DNA of 64,000 bases. It comes from Ga0077560 sp046330395 (GTDB taxonomy: Bacteria > Actinomycetota > Thermoleophilia > Miltoncostaeales > Miltoncostaeaceae). The translations under genes and the position numbers were made by a program. Location: NCBI GenBank assembly GCA_046330395.1, contig JAXLSS010000002.1:1-64000 (forward strand), given 5' to 3'. Below, in pieces: positions 35,242 through 43,697 of this stretch. Position 1 is the stretch's first letter, and the number at the start of each line of letters is the position of its first letter. Below the pieces are notes generated by a model that worked only from the letters and a program-made list of their open reading frames with translations, was not told where the DNA came from and did not search any database.

Positions 35242-36670
35242 CTACCGGTTGAGCGCGTGCGGGTGGCTCTCGGTGAGCCCCGCGGGCGTGATGCGCACGA
35301 AACGCGCGTTGGCGTGCATCTCGGTGATGCTGCCGGCGTCGGAGTAGCTCATGCCCGACCGCAGGCCCCCGATGAGCCAGCGCACCACCTCACCGGCGGG
35401 GTCGCGCAGCGGCACCACGGTCTCCACGCCCTCCGGGACGGTGGGCATGAAGTCGTCCTCACCCTCCTCGGCGGTGCGCCGGGCCTCGGCGGCGGTGGCC
35501 GACGCCATGCCCCGGAACACCTTCACGCGGCGTCCCTCGCGGGTCACCACGTCGCCGGGGCTCTCCGGGGTGCCCGCCAGCAGCCCGCCGATCATCACGG
35601 TGGCGGCCCCCGCACCCACGGCCTTGGCCACGTCACCGGGGTAGCGGATGCCCCCGTCGGCGATCACGGGCACGTCGTGCTGGGCGCACGCGGCCGCGCA
35701 GGCCATCACCGCGGACAGCTGCGGCACGCCCACCCCCGCCACGATGCGGGTGGTGCACACCGAGCCCGGGCCGACGCCCACCTTCACCGCGTCGGCACCG
35801 GCGGCCACCAGGTCCTGGCCTCGGGGTGGCCACGTTGCCCGCCACCACGTCGATGGCGTCGCCGATGGCGTCGCGCACCTGCTCGATGGCGGCCAGGGAG
35901 TGCTCGGCGTGGCCGTGCGCGATGTCCAGCACCAGGGCGTCGGCCCCGGCCGCGACCAGCGCCCGGGCGCGTTCCAGGTAGTCGCCGCGCACGCCGATCG
36001 CGGCGGCCACGGCCAGCCGGCCCCGGGCGTCGATGGTGGCCTCGCGCCGGGCGGAGTGGCGCAGCAGGTCCTTCATGGTCACCAGACCCACCAGCCGGTC
36101 GTCCTCGGCCACCAGCGGCAGCTTCTCCACGCGGGCGTCGCGCATGGTGCGCAGCGCGTCCTCGCTGGGCGTGTCCGGTCCGCCCACCACCAGACGCTCC
36201 CTGGGGGTCATGGCGTGGGCGACGGTGCCGCCGTGCACGGACATCTGCAGGTCGCGGTTGGTGAGCATGCCCACCAGGCGGTCGCCCTCAACCACCACCA
36301 GGCCGCTCACCCCCAGGTCGCGCATCATGGCGCCGGCCCTGTCGAGGGATGTGCCGGGCGTGACGGTGTGGGGGTCCTCGATCACCAGCGCCTCGGCGCG
36401 CTTCACCCGCGCCACCTCGCGCGCCTGCTGCTGCACCGTGAGGAAGCGGTGGATCACGCCGATGCCGCCCACCCGTGCCATGGCGATGGCCATGGTGGAT
36501 TCGGTGACGGTGTCCATGTTGGCCGACACCAGCGGCACCGCCAGCTGGATGCGCCGGGTGAAGGCCGTCGTGGTGTCCACGTCGCGCCGCGACAGGATGC
36601 GGCTGCGCTGGGGCACCAGCATCACGTCGTCGTAGCTGAGTGCCAGTGGGATCTCGTCGTGCCAGGTCAT
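35242..36670 (-). pseudogene. guaB: IMP dehydrogenase, one frameshift
   Basis: Converts IMP to XMP with NAD in GTP synthesis. From ATG 36670 the frame reads LSYDDVMLVPQ, VSANMDTVTE, two CBS domains (about residues 90-210) and VLDIAHGHAEHS to GNVAT. It then shifts at about 35825 into the second frame, which holds the catalytic loop VGPGSVCTTRIVAGVGVPQ with the active Cys, IADGGIRYPGDVAKA and GGLRSGMSYS. Two bases seem to be missing around CCCCGAGG. As this gene is normally essential, I infer a sequence error. The -10 box is TAACCT (36683-36678), 7 bases before ATG. Confidence 0.9.
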
Positions 36671-36729
36671 TCGCGGGAGGTTATCCAAGACTCGGCGGAT
36701 CCCCGTGGAAACGCGCGTAACATTCCCCG
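36671..36729. promoter_or_regulatory. Divergent promoters of guaB and a lipoprotein gene
   Basis: Two back-to-back -10 boxes are visible in 59 bases: TAACCT for guaB (minus strand, 36683-36678, 7 bases before ATG) and TAACAT for the lipoprotein gene (36718-36723, 6 bases before GTG 36730). Both predict leaderless messages. Confidence 0.5.
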
Positions 36730-37209
36730 GTGCCCCGGCACCCCGCCATCCTCGTGTGTGCGCTGGTCGCCCTCGGCGTGACGGGATGCGGCGGCTCCGC
36801 CACCACGCCCACGTCCACCGTGCCCACGCCGCCCCTGGGGTACGTGCACGCGGTGCAGGCGCTGCTGGCGCCGCCGGCCCAGCTGGCCTCGCTGGCGTCG
36901 GGTCGCACCGGGCCGTCACCGGCCGGGCCCGTGGTCTCCCGGCGGCAGGTTGACGACATCATGGCGGCGGCGCGGCAGGAACTCGGGGATTTCCGGGCAA
37001 TGCGGTTGACGACGCCGATGCTGCGCCGGCAGCGCGATAGCCTGGCCGGGGCCTACGACGCCGTGATCTTCTACATGGATCGTGTCGGCCGCGATCTGGT
37101 GCAGGATGACCGCACCGCGCTCACCCCCGACCTCCGCCAACTGCTCACCGTCATGCGAGGCATGTCATCCGCCGCAAAGCCCTCACCCTCCTCGTCGCGC
37201 TCTCGCTGA
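36730..37209 (+). CDS. Predicted lipoprotein, unknown function
   Basis: A 159-aa protein from GTG 36730 with a lipoprotein signal: basic start, hydrophobic core ILVCALVALG and lipobox VTGC at residue 20. The mature part begins with a Thr/Pro-rich linker and continues as charged helix (RRQVDDIMAAARQELGDF, then MLRRQRDSLAGAYDAVIFYMDRV). No family recognised. The last 15 or so residues (after VMRG) look random and overlap the start of the next lipoprotein, so an indel near 37160 may hide the true stop. Confidence 0.65.
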   Translation: MPRHPAILVCALVALGVTGCGGSATTPTSTVPTPPLGYVHAVQALLAPPAQLASLASGRTGPSPAGPVVSRRQVDDIMAAARQELGDFRAMRLTTPMLRRQRDSLAGAYDAVIFYMDRVGRDLVQDDRTALTPDLRQLLTVMRGMSSAAKPSPSSSRSR

Positions 37210-37637
37210 CCGCCGCCGGCTGCGGCGCCGGCCCCGCCGCGCAGGTGTCCACCGGTGAGCTGGCCGTGGGAACGGCGCTCAGCTCCCGCCAGTACCTGGC
37301 GGAGGTGGCCGCCGCGTCCACCAGCACGCGCGCCTTCGTGGCCACGCTGAACGGCCTGGCGCCCACCGTCACGCCCGCCTCCGCGCGGGCCGCGGCGGCG
37401 CAGCTGCACGCCCAGGCCGCCGCGACCGACATGGTGTACCGCCACCTCTCCGCGGGGCGGGTGGGCGACGACCGTCTGGACGGTCAGCGCACCCGGGTGC
37501 TGCCCCGCCTCGCGGCGCTGGCCACCGTGATGAACGACATCGCCGACCTCGCCGCGCAGGGCAAGGACGTCCAGCTGGTGGCGCTGCTGCCCACCATGCG
37601 GCAGGCCGCCGCGAAGCTCCGCTCCGCCGGGGGGTAG
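37167..37637 (+). CDS. Second predicted lipoprotein, start unclear
   Basis: The frame open from about 37167 gives a typical lipoprotein signal RRKALTLLVALSLTAAGCGAG, but there is no ATG, GTG or TTG at its head: only ATC at 37167. The first ordinary start is GTG 37245, after the lipidation Cys. Either a base was lost near 37165 or an unusual start is used. The mature protein is Ala-rich and helical (YLAEVAAASTSTRAF and later LPRLAALATVMNDIADLAAQ). Similar size and helical character to the upstream lipoprotein; both unknown. Confidence 0.55.
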   Translation: MRRKALTLLVALSLTAAGCGAGPAAQVSTGELAVGTALSSRQYLAEVAAASTSTRAFVATLNGLAPTVTPASARAAAAQLHAQAAATDMVYRHLSAGRVGDDRLDGQRTRVLPRLAALATVMNDIADLAAQGKDVQLVALLPTMRQAAAKLRSAGG

Positions 37638-37696
37638 GCACCTCGGGGTGCCTGGGCCCCATCATGCTTTCTCGGCACCCTGCCGATTCAGAGGGT

Positions 37697-38305
37697 ATGT
37701 CCGCCCAACCGACGGTGCTGGTCGCCAGCGCATCGCCCGCCTTCGCCCAGGGCCTGGCGGTGTTCCTCGAGAACGGGCGCACCCGCGTGGTGCAGGCCTG
37801 GTGCATCGACGACGCGCTGCGCAACGCCGTGATGCACGCGCACCGCGTGGCCCTGGTGGACCGCCGGCTTGCCGACGGCACGGCCGAAGCGCTCATCCCG
37901 GAGCTGGCGCTGCGCTGTCCGGGCCTGCGGGTGCTGTGCGTGTTCGACGACGACGAGGACGCGCCCGACGTCCGTGCCGCCCGGCTGGGTGCCGCGGGGT
38001 GGGTCGGCACGGGGTGGTCGCGTGAGCTGTTGCTCGCCGCTGTGGCGGCCGCCGCGGGCGGCGGTGCGCCGCATCCGGTGGCCCTGGGGCCGGACGCCGC
38101 CCTCACCGAGCAGGAGCGGGTGGTGCTGCGCCTGATGCGCCAGCACCTCACCTACAAGGAGATCGCGCAGCTGCTGGGCGTGTCATGGCACACGGTGCGC
38201 ACGCACGCGCAGTCGATCCTGCGCAAGAGCGGCGTGCACTCCCGGCGGGACCTGCTGGGCTGGGGCGAGCCGCGCCCCGCCGACACGCTGCGGCGGGCCG
38301 CATGA
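37697..38305 (+). CDS. LuxR/NarL-type regulator with degenerate receiver
   Basis: A 202-aa protein, ATG 37697. The N-terminal half has the receiver pattern with a candidate phospho-Asp in VALVDRRLADG, but the acidic pair expected after the first strand is absent (VLVASASPAF), so phosphorylation is doubtful. The C-terminal LuxR helix-turn-helix is clear: LTEQERVVLRLMRQHLTYKE, then LLGVSWHTVRTHAQSILRK. It overlaps the next small membrane-protein gene by ATGA. Its partner kinase is not in the window. Confidence 0.82.
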   Translation: MSAQPTVLVASASPAFAQGLAVFLENGRTRVVQAWCIDDALRNAVMHAHRVALVDRRLADGTAEALIPELALRCPGLRVLCVFDDDEDAPDVRAARLGAAGWVGTGWSRELLLAAVAAAAGGGAPHPVALGPDAALTEQERVVLRLMRQHLTYKEIAQLLGVSWHTVRTHAQSILRKSGVHSRRDLLGWGEPRPADTLRRAA

Positions 38306-38619
38306 CCATGGCGCTGGTGGACGTGGCCCACGCCGAGGCGCGTACGTTGCGCGTGCCGCGCTTCCGGCGGCTGCGCGCGGTGATGCGCCGTCGCGTGGCG
38401 CCCACCGCGGGCATCGCGCTGCTGCTGGCGGGAGGCGCCCTGTGCGTGCGGATCATGGCCGCCGTGATGCTGGGGGCGGTCTCCGGGCCCGGCTGGGTGT
38501 TCACCGCGGCCGCCTGCGTGCTGGCCGGCGTGTCCCTGGTGCTGATCGCCCTCCCCAAGTTCGTCCCCTCCCGTGAGGGGACAGCCACCCCCGACCCGCC
38601 CGCGGTGGGTCAGGGCTGA
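38302..38619 (+). CDS. Small membrane protein, unknown
   Basis: A 105-aa protein starting in an ATGA overlap with the LuxR-type regulator. A basic N-terminal portion (RVPRFRRLRAVMRRRV) precedes two hydrophobic helices (about residues 35-55 and 60-82). No family recognised. Coupling suggests it works with, or is a target of, the regulator. A strong hairpin follows it. Confidence 0.65.
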   Translation: MTMALVDVAHAEARTLRVPRFRRLRAVMRRRVAPTAGIALLLAGGALCVRIMAAVMLGAVSGPGWVFTAAACVLAGVSLVLIALPKFVPSREGTATPDPPAVGQG

Positions 38620-38623
38620 CCAG

Positions 38624-38658
38624 CCGGCCAGAGGCACTGGGAGGCTGCCTCTGGCCGG
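38624..38658 (+). terminator. 13-bp perfect hairpin
   Basis: CCGGCCAGAGGCA (38624-38636) pairs with 38646-38658 around a 9-base loop, just after the small membrane-protein gene. Confidence 0.75.
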
Positions 38659-38701
38659 TCGGGTCGCATCGTGTCGCCGGGCTCTTGCGCACCGCCTGAC
38701 A

Positions 38702-38733
38702 CCTCATTTAGTATGCGCGCATACTAAATGAGG
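38702..38733. promoter_or_regulatory. 32-bp perfect palindrome, probable MarR operator
   Basis: The half-site CCTCATTTAGTATGCG (38702-38717) is followed directly by its exact reverse complement (38718-38733). The core TAGTATGC/GCATACTA is like known MarR-family sites. It lies directly before, and overlaps, the AGGAGG ribosome site of the SRPBCC gene. The MarR gene is next in line, so this is most likely its autoregulatory operator. Confidence 0.8.
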
Positions 38734-38740
38734 AGGCATG

Positions 38741-39163
38741 ATGAGCATATGGACCACCGAGCACACCATCACCACGCCGGCCACCCCGGAGCGGGTGTTC
38801 GCGGTGTGGGCCGACGTGCCCGCCTGGCCCACATGGGACACCGGGCTGATCAGCGCCACGCTTGACGGCCCGTTCGTGGTGGGCACCACCGGCACGCTGC
38901 ACCCCGAGGGCGCGCCGGGGCCGCTGCCGTTCACGCTCACCCAGGTGACCCCCGGCCGGGAGTTCACCGACCGCACCGAGTTCGCGGGGCACGTCCTGAC
39001 CTTCGAGCACCTGGCCACCGCCACGGCGGCGGGCACCGAGGTGACGGTGCGCGTCATCGTGGAGGGACCGGACGCCGACCACATGGGCCCCGGCGTGGCC
39101 GACGACCTGCCGGAGGCCATGACGGCGCTGGTGGGCGCCGCCGAGGCCACGCCGGCGCCATAG
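38741..39163 (+). CDS. SRPBCC family (START/AHSA1-like) protein
   Basis: A 140-aa polyketide-cyclase/SRPBCC domain protein: TTEHTITTPATPERVFAVWADVPAWPTWD at the start and a C-terminal helix VADDLPEAMTALV. Such proteins bind hydrophobic ligands. There are two ATGs, 38738 and 38741; the second is better spaced from AGGAGG. The neighbouring MarR gene and shared operator suggest a small ligand-induced unit. Confidence 0.85.
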   Translation: MSIWTTEHTITTPATPERVFAVWADVPAWPTWDTGLISATLDGPFVVGTTGTLHPEGAPGPLPFTLTQVTPGREFTDRTEFAGHVLTFEHLATATAAGTEVTVRVIVEGPDADHMGPGVADDLPEAMTALVGAAEATPAP

Positions 39164-39166
39164 CAT
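39161..39166 (+). promoter_or_regulatory. -10 box TAGCAT ahead of the MarR gene
   Basis: TAGCAT includes the upstream stop codon TAG and is 7 bases before ATG 39174. The MarR gene could thus have its own leaderless message besides read-through from the palindrome-controlled promoter. Confidence 0.35.
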
Positions 39167-39173
39167 TGGCGTA

Positions 39174-39647
39174 ATGGCCTCGGAACACCGCTCGGCGTGG
39201 GACAGTCCCGGTTTTCTGCTGTGGCATGCCACCCTGCGGTGGCAGCGGGCCATGCGCGCCGCCCTGGCCCCGCACGGGCTCACGCACGTCCAGTTCGTGC
39301 TGCTGGCGTCCACGTGGTGGCTGTGCGAGCACGGTGACCCGCCCACGCAGCGCCGGCTGGCCGACCACGCGGGCACCGACCCCATGATGACCAGCCAGGT
39401 GGTGCGAGCCCTGGCCAAGCAGGGCCTGGTGGAGCGGGAACCGGCTCCTGATGATGCGCGCGCGGTACGGGTGCGCATCACCACCGCCGGGCGCGAGCTG
39501 GCCATTGCGGCCGTGCGTGACGTGGAGGCCGCCGACCGCGGCTTCTTCGCGGCCGTCCACGACGACCGCCTGGTGCCACGCCTGCGGACCCTGGCGGGCC
39601 GCACGGCCGACGGGGCGCCGGCCGCCACCTCCGACAGGGAGCGTTGA
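39174..39647 (+). CDS. MarR family transcriptional regulator
   Basis: A 157-aa winged-helix protein: GLTHVQFVLLASTWWL, RRLADHAGTDPMMTSQVVRALAKQGLVERE (recognition helix) and DARAVRVRITTAGRELA (wing). It probably represses itself and the SRPBCC gene through the 32-bp palindrome at 38702. Followed 1 base later by the start of the CitE-like gene, so that gene may be under the same control. Confidence 0.9.
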   Translation: MASEHRSAWDSPGFLLWHATLRWQRAMRAALAPHGLTHVQFVLLASTWWLCEHGDPPTQRRLADHAGTDPMMTSQVVRALAKQGLVEREPAPDDARAVRVRITTAGRELAIAAVRDVEAADRGFFAAVHDDRLVPRLRTLAGRTADGAPAATSDRER

Positions 39648-39648
39648 G

Positions 39649-40548
39649 ATGGACATCCCCCGGCGCGTGCGACCCCGCCGGTCCTGCCATTCGGTGCCGG
39701 CCACCATGGAGCGGATGGTGGCGCGCGGGCGCGGGCTGGCGGCGGACCTCGTGTTCATCGACATGGAGGACTCGGTGCCGGTGCCCCAGCGCGGTGAGGT
39801 GGCGCGGGCCGCCGCGGCGTCGGCGCTGGCCGGGGCGTTCGCCGCCACCACCGTGGGCGTGCGGGTCAACGCGGTGGGCAGCCCGTGGTTCCTGGGCGAC
39901 GTGCTGGCCCTGGTGGGCCGGGTGCCCCGCCTGGACGTGCTGCTGGTGCCGAAGGTGCGCGACACGGCCCAGGTGGCGTTCATCTGTCAGCTGCTGGACG
40001 CGGTGGAGCACGACCGGGGCCTTCCCGCCGGATCCGTCGGGGTGGAGCTGCTGGTGGAACGGGCCGACGCCATGCTGCGCGTGGGCGACATCGCGGCGGC
40101 GTGCCCGCCCCGTGTGGAGGCGCTGGTGTTCGGGCCCGGTGACTTCGCATCGAGCATCGAGGCGCCGCAGCGCACCATCGGCGAGCTGCCCGGCGCGGGG
40201 GAACCCGATCCGCAGGCGTACGCGCTGTTCGCCATGGTGCTGGCGGCGCGGGCGCACGGGTTGCAGGCCGTGGACGGCCCCTACGGGGTGCTGGGCGACG
40301 CCGAGGGTCTCCGCAGGGCCGCCGGCCGCGCCCGGGCGCTGGGGTGCGACGGCAAGTGGAGCATCCATCCCGAGCAGATCGCGGTGCTCAACGAGGCCTT
40401 CTCGGCGTCACCCTCCGAGCTGGAGTGGGCCCACGGGGTGATGACGGCCCTGGGGGAGGGGGGAGCCGCCGAAATGGACGGCGACATGGTGGACCAGGCC
40501 ACCCGCCGGCTGGCGGAGGCGGTGCTGCGACGCGCCCCCACGGCGTAG
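39649..40548 (+). CDS. HpcH/HpaI/CitE-family CoA ester lyase
   Basis: A 299-aa protein of the citrate lyase beta / malyl-CoA lyase type. Markers are the N-terminal RRSCHSVPATMERMVARG, the metal site DMEDSVP, VRVNAVGS, the catalytic-side ELLVERADAM and FGPGDFASSI; the C-terminal GCDGKWSIHPEQIAVLNEAF is also typical. It would cleave or form a C-C bond in a 3-hydroxyacyl-CoA. No citrate lyase alpha or gamma gene is present, so a malyl- or citramalyl-CoA lyase role is more likely. Confidence 0.88.
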   Translation: MDIPRRVRPRRSCHSVPATMERMVARGRGLAADLVFIDMEDSVPVPQRGEVARAAAASALAGAFAATTVGVRVNAVGSPWFLGDVLALVGRVPRLDVLLVPKVRDTAQVAFICQLLDAVEHDRGLPAGSVGVELLVERADAMLRVGDIAAACPPRVEALVFGPGDFASSIEAPQRTIGELPGAGEPDPQAYALFAMVLAARAHGLQAVDGPYGVLGDAEGLRRAAGRARALGCDGKWSIHPEQIAVLNEAFSASPSELEWAHGVMTALGEGGAAEMDGDMVDQATRRLAEAVLRRAPTA

Positions 40549-40560
40549 GGTGAGCGCACA

Positions 40561-40583
40561 CCGCGCGGGCGGGGCCCGCGCGG
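40561..40583. terminator. 10-bp perfect hairpin between convergent genes
   Basis: CCGCGCGGGC (40561-40570) pairs with 40574-40583 around GGG, between the CitE-like gene and the DivIVA-like gene; can serve both strands. Confidence 0.7.
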
Positions 40584-40587
40584 ACGC

Positions 40588-41853
40588 TTACTCGATGACC
40601 TCGCCCTCCGGGTCGGCGGCGTCGTCGACGGTGTCGTACACGGTCTCGGCGCGGGCATCGACCACCTCGCCGTTGCCGCCCACCAGCTGCCGGACGTGGT
40701 CGTCGGCGACCTGGTTGAGCACGCGCTCCAGACCGGAACGGGTGGCCTGCAGGTGGGTGGCTAGCGCCTCGCGGGCCTCGCGCATCTGCTCGATGAGCCG
40801 CTGCTCGCGCTCGCGCACCACCGACAGCTCGTCCTCGATCTCGCGGGCGCGGGTCTCGGCGTCCTTCTGGGCCTGCTCGGCCTGCGCCTCGGCGGCACGC
40901 ACCTTGCCCTCGGCCAGCGCTTCGGCCTCCAGCTCGATGCGGCGGGCCTCGCGCTCGGCGGTCTCCTTCATCTCGCGCGCCGCGGCCTCGGCCGTGCGCA
41001 CCAGGTCGTCGCGCGTCTTCTCGGCGGCGCGGCGGGTGATGGAGGCGTCGCGGGCAGCCTGGTCGCGCAGGATCTGCGCGGCGGTCTCGGCCTCGCGGCG
41101 CAGGGAGTCGGCGTCGCGGCGGGCCTCGGCGGCCAGGGCGTCGGCGTTCTCCTGGGCCTCGCGGCGGATGAGCAGGGCCTGCTGGTCGGCCTCGCGGCGG
41201 ACCCGCTCGGCCTCGGCGCGGCTCTGGATGGTGAGCTGGTGGGCCTCGGTGTCGGCCTCCTCGCGCAACTGCTGGGCGGTGGCCTCGGCGTCGCGGAGCA
41301 GCTTGCCCACGACGTCGCCGACCTGCTCCATCAGCTGCGGGCGGGCCAGGGATGCCGGCGACGGGTGCGATGCGGCCTGGTCGCGGTCGGCGCGTGCCTG
41401 CAGCAGCTCGGCCCGGAGGGCCTCCAGCCGGCTCTCGGCGTCGGCGCGCTGGGTGCTGTGCGCGCTGCGGAGCCTGGCGAGTTCGTCCTGCAGACGGGTG
41501 AGCTCGGCCTCGCGGCGGTCCAGTTCCTGCGAGTGGGCCTCGATGCGGGCGTGTGCGGCGCCGAGTTCCTGGTCCAGCCGGCGCCGTTCGGCGTCCACCA
41601 GCTGGAATTCCTCGGCGGTGGTGCCCGCGTCGGCCGTGGGGGCCGGGGTGGGCGCCTGCTCGTGGTGCGCCAGTTCGCGCAGCGATGTCGCTTCGGTCTG
41701 TGCGCGTTCCAGGGCCGTTGCCGCGGCCTGCAGCAGCGCATCCACCTCTTCCGGCTTGTAACCGCGCCGGACGATGGAAAGCTGGGCACGCCGCAACATG
41801 AGCGGCGTGAGCTCGGCAAAGGGCTCGCGCTGAAGGTCAGTCGATGTCGACAC
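40588..41853 (-). CDS. DivIVA-domain long coiled-coil protein
   Basis: A 421-aa protein if read from GTG 41853. Residues about 10-45 hold a DivIVA-type N-terminal motif (LTPLMLRRAQLSIVRRGYKPEEVDALLQAA). The rest is a nearly unbroken coiled coil rich in Arg, Glu and Ala, with the repeated pattern READxxA / RRDAEx. This is like the actinobacterial polar-growth and cytoskeletal proteins. The ORF is open back to ATG 41994, but the extra residues are not DivIVA-like. No membrane segment. Confidence 0.82.
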   Translation of the reverse strand: MSTSTDLQREPFAELTPLMLRRAQLSIVRRGYKPEEVDALLQAAATALERAQTEATSLRELAHHEQAPTPAPTADAGTTAEEFQLVDAERRRLDQELGAAHARIEAHSQELDRREAELTRLQDELARLRSAHSTQRADAESRLEALRAELLQARADRDQAASHPSPASLARPQLMEQVGDVVGKLLRDAEATAQQLREEADTEAHQLTIQSRAEAERVRREADQQALLIRREAQENADALAAEARRDADSLRREAETAAQILRDQAARDASITRRAAEKTRDDLVRTAEAAAREMKETAEREARRIELEAEALAEGKVRAAEAQAEQAQKDAETRAREIEDELSVVREREQRLIEQMREAREALATHLQATRSGLERVLNQVADDHVRQLVGGNGEVVDARAETVYDTVDDAADPEGEVIE

Positions 41854-42044
41854 GTCGGTTGGAGTCTGTCCGCCTGGGAGGTGAATGGCAAGTAGCTCTT
41901 CGGCCGTACCCCCGCCAGATTGAGCGATGCGCCAATCGGCGTTGCTCCCGATCCCCCGTTCCCGCGCCGCCGAGGGCCCCGGCGGGACACCCATCGTCCC
42001 CCCGAAACCCCGGCATCACACGCATCCGTGCGCGTGTTTCACGA

Positions 42045-42788
42045 TCAGGCCGCCGTGCGCTCCGGCGTCGAGCGGTCGTCGGGCATCGCGCTCCACGGGA
42101 TCATGATGGCCCGGCCGTCGGTGACGATCTCACCGGCGTTGCGCAACTTGCTGAAGGCCGTGGTGACGGCCTCGCGCGACGCGCCCACCAGGGAGGCCCA
42201 CTGCGCGTGGGTCAGCTCCAGGCGCAACTGCACGCCCTCGGGAGCCGCCACACCGAAGCGATCGGCCAGCTGGTGCAGACGGGCCCGCAGGCGGTCCTCC
42301 ACGCGCATCTCGCTCACCAGGGCCACCGTCTCGCCCAGTGCGTTGACGCGCTCGGAGAGCACGGTGGCCAGGTTGCGGCCGAACCGCGGGTACCGCGCGA
42401 TGAGGCTCTCGATGGCCCGGCCGGACAGCGGCGACACCGCGGCGTCGTCAAGACACGCGATGATCGGCTGACGGTCGGTGCCGAGGGTGGAGAACACGCT
42501 GCCCTCGTCGAGGATGGAGGTCATCACCTCCGACCCCTGCGCCGTGGTCTGGAACAGGGCGATGCGACCCTCGCGGACCAGGCACACATGGTCCGACCGC
42601 GTCAGCGGGTCGGGCACCTCTGCGCCCCGCGGCCAGCGCACCACCGGAAGGCGGTTGTCCAGCAACGCGAGGTCGGTCTCGGGCAGTCCTGTGAAGAGGT
42701 CCATTCGCGCGAGCTGCACACGGCCTGCCCAGCCGGTGCGAGCGCGCGTCCCCCGAATGTTGGCGACCTCTTTGAGTGCGATAGCCAT
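42045..42788 (-). CDS. Crp/Fnr family transcriptional regulator
   Basis: A 247-aa regulator with an N-terminal cyclic-nucleotide-binding domain (VPDPLTRSDHVCLVREGRIALFQ, then GSVFSTLG) and a C-terminal helix-turn-helix of the Crp type (LTHAQWASLVGASREAVTTAFSKLRNAGEIV). The key Arg-Ser pair for cAMP binding is not evident, so the ligand is uncertain. Cysteines are few, which argues against an Fnr iron-sulfur cluster. Transcribed toward the DivIVA gene with a 191-base gap. Confidence 0.88.
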   Translation of the reverse strand: MAIALKEVANIRGTRARTGWAGRVQLARMDLFTGLPETDLALLDNRLPVVRWPRGAEVPDPLTRSDHVCLVREGRIALFQTTAQGSEVMTSILDEGSVFSTLGTDRQPIIACLDDAAVSPLSGRAIESLIARYPRFGRNLATVLSERVNALGETVALVSEMRVEDRLRARLHQLADRFGVAAPEGVQLRLELTHAQWASLVGASREAVTTAFSKLRNAGEIVTDGRAIMIPWSAMPDDRSTPERTAA

Positions 42789-42892
42789 GTCGGCAGGCTC
42801 CCACCCGATTGTTATGGGTCTCTAAGGAGTGGCAGAACATCTGATGGTGGTTCCGTCACGCCATACCCACTTCGCGGGGGTTCGTAAACGCG

Positions 42893-43690
42893 CTAAACCG
42901 GCGGGTTCTCCACCAAAACGGGTCCCGGCAGCGGCCATGCGCCCTCCGCGCGCACCCGCCGGTCCAGGTACATCAGCGCCGGTGTCAGCACGGCGACCGG
43001 CTGCACGATGGCGCTCACCACCGCCTGGACGGCGCCGTTGGCCACGGTGCCCGCGCTGCCGGCGAGCCCGCTCAGCGGCATGCCGGCCAGCCGCACCACC
43101 GCCACACCCACCACGGCCACGGTGAGCTGCAGCACGATGTACGAGCCGAGGGTCCACCAGAAGGCCCCGTTGGTGAGACGCATGCTGCGGCGCAGCGCAT
43201 CGCGCACGCCGCGGCCCTCCACCACCGCCACCGACGGCGCGAACAGCCAGATCGTCATGAGGATCAGCGCGGGGATGATCAGGGCCACCGCGCCACCGAA
43301 CACGCCCAGCAGCATCACCGCCACCACGGCCGCCAGCGGCCAGAAACGCACGCCCACCAGCTCGAGGGCGGTGGAGGCCGACGCGGGCCGGCGGTGCAGC
43401 AGGTTCATGGCCAGCACCGTGGCGGCCGCCACCCCCACCTGGGCCAGCAGCACCGTGGGGATGGCGATGGCCAGGCTGCGCGCCAGGGTGGGCCAGCGGC
43501 CCTGCGGCACCCCGTAGGCCAGCTCGCTCACCATCCCCAGCACCGCCACCGGCAGGGTGGTGATCACCCCGATCAGCAGCAGCGACCCCGGCCGGGCGCG
43601 GTACATCGCCAGCGCGGTGGACATGATGCCGGCCAGCCCGAGCGGCCGCGCGTCGGGCGGCTGGAACACGGAGGTCACCCCCAGGCCCAC
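42893..43690 (-). CDS. Polytopic membrane protein, unknown
   Basis: A 265-aa protein from GTG 43690 with about six hydrophobic segments. The pattern (N-terminal ALAMYRARPGSLLLIGVI, middle LAAVVAVMLLGVFGGAVALIIPALILMT, EGRGVRDALRRSMRLTNGAFW and C-terminal PALMYLDRRVR) resembles actinobacterial glycerophosphodiester-phosphodiesterase-type membrane-domain proteins of unknown function. It begins 8 bases after the stop of the upstream Cys-rich gene, so the two are co-transcribed with mqnD. Confidence 0.75.
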   Translation of the reverse strand: MGLGVTSVFQPPDARPLGLAGIMSTALAMYRARPGSLLLIGVITTLPVAVLGMVSELAYGVPQGRWPTLARSLAIAIPTVLLAQVGVAAATVLAMNLLHRRPASASTALELVGVRFWPLAAVVAVMLLGVFGGAVALIIPALILMTIWLFAPSVAVVEGRGVRDALRRSMRLTNGAFWWTLGSYIVLQLTVAVVGVAVVRLAGMPLSGLAGSAGTVANGAVQAVVSAIVQPVAVLTPALMYLDRRVRAEGAWPLPGPVLVENPPV

Positions 43691-43697
43691 CCGGCGG

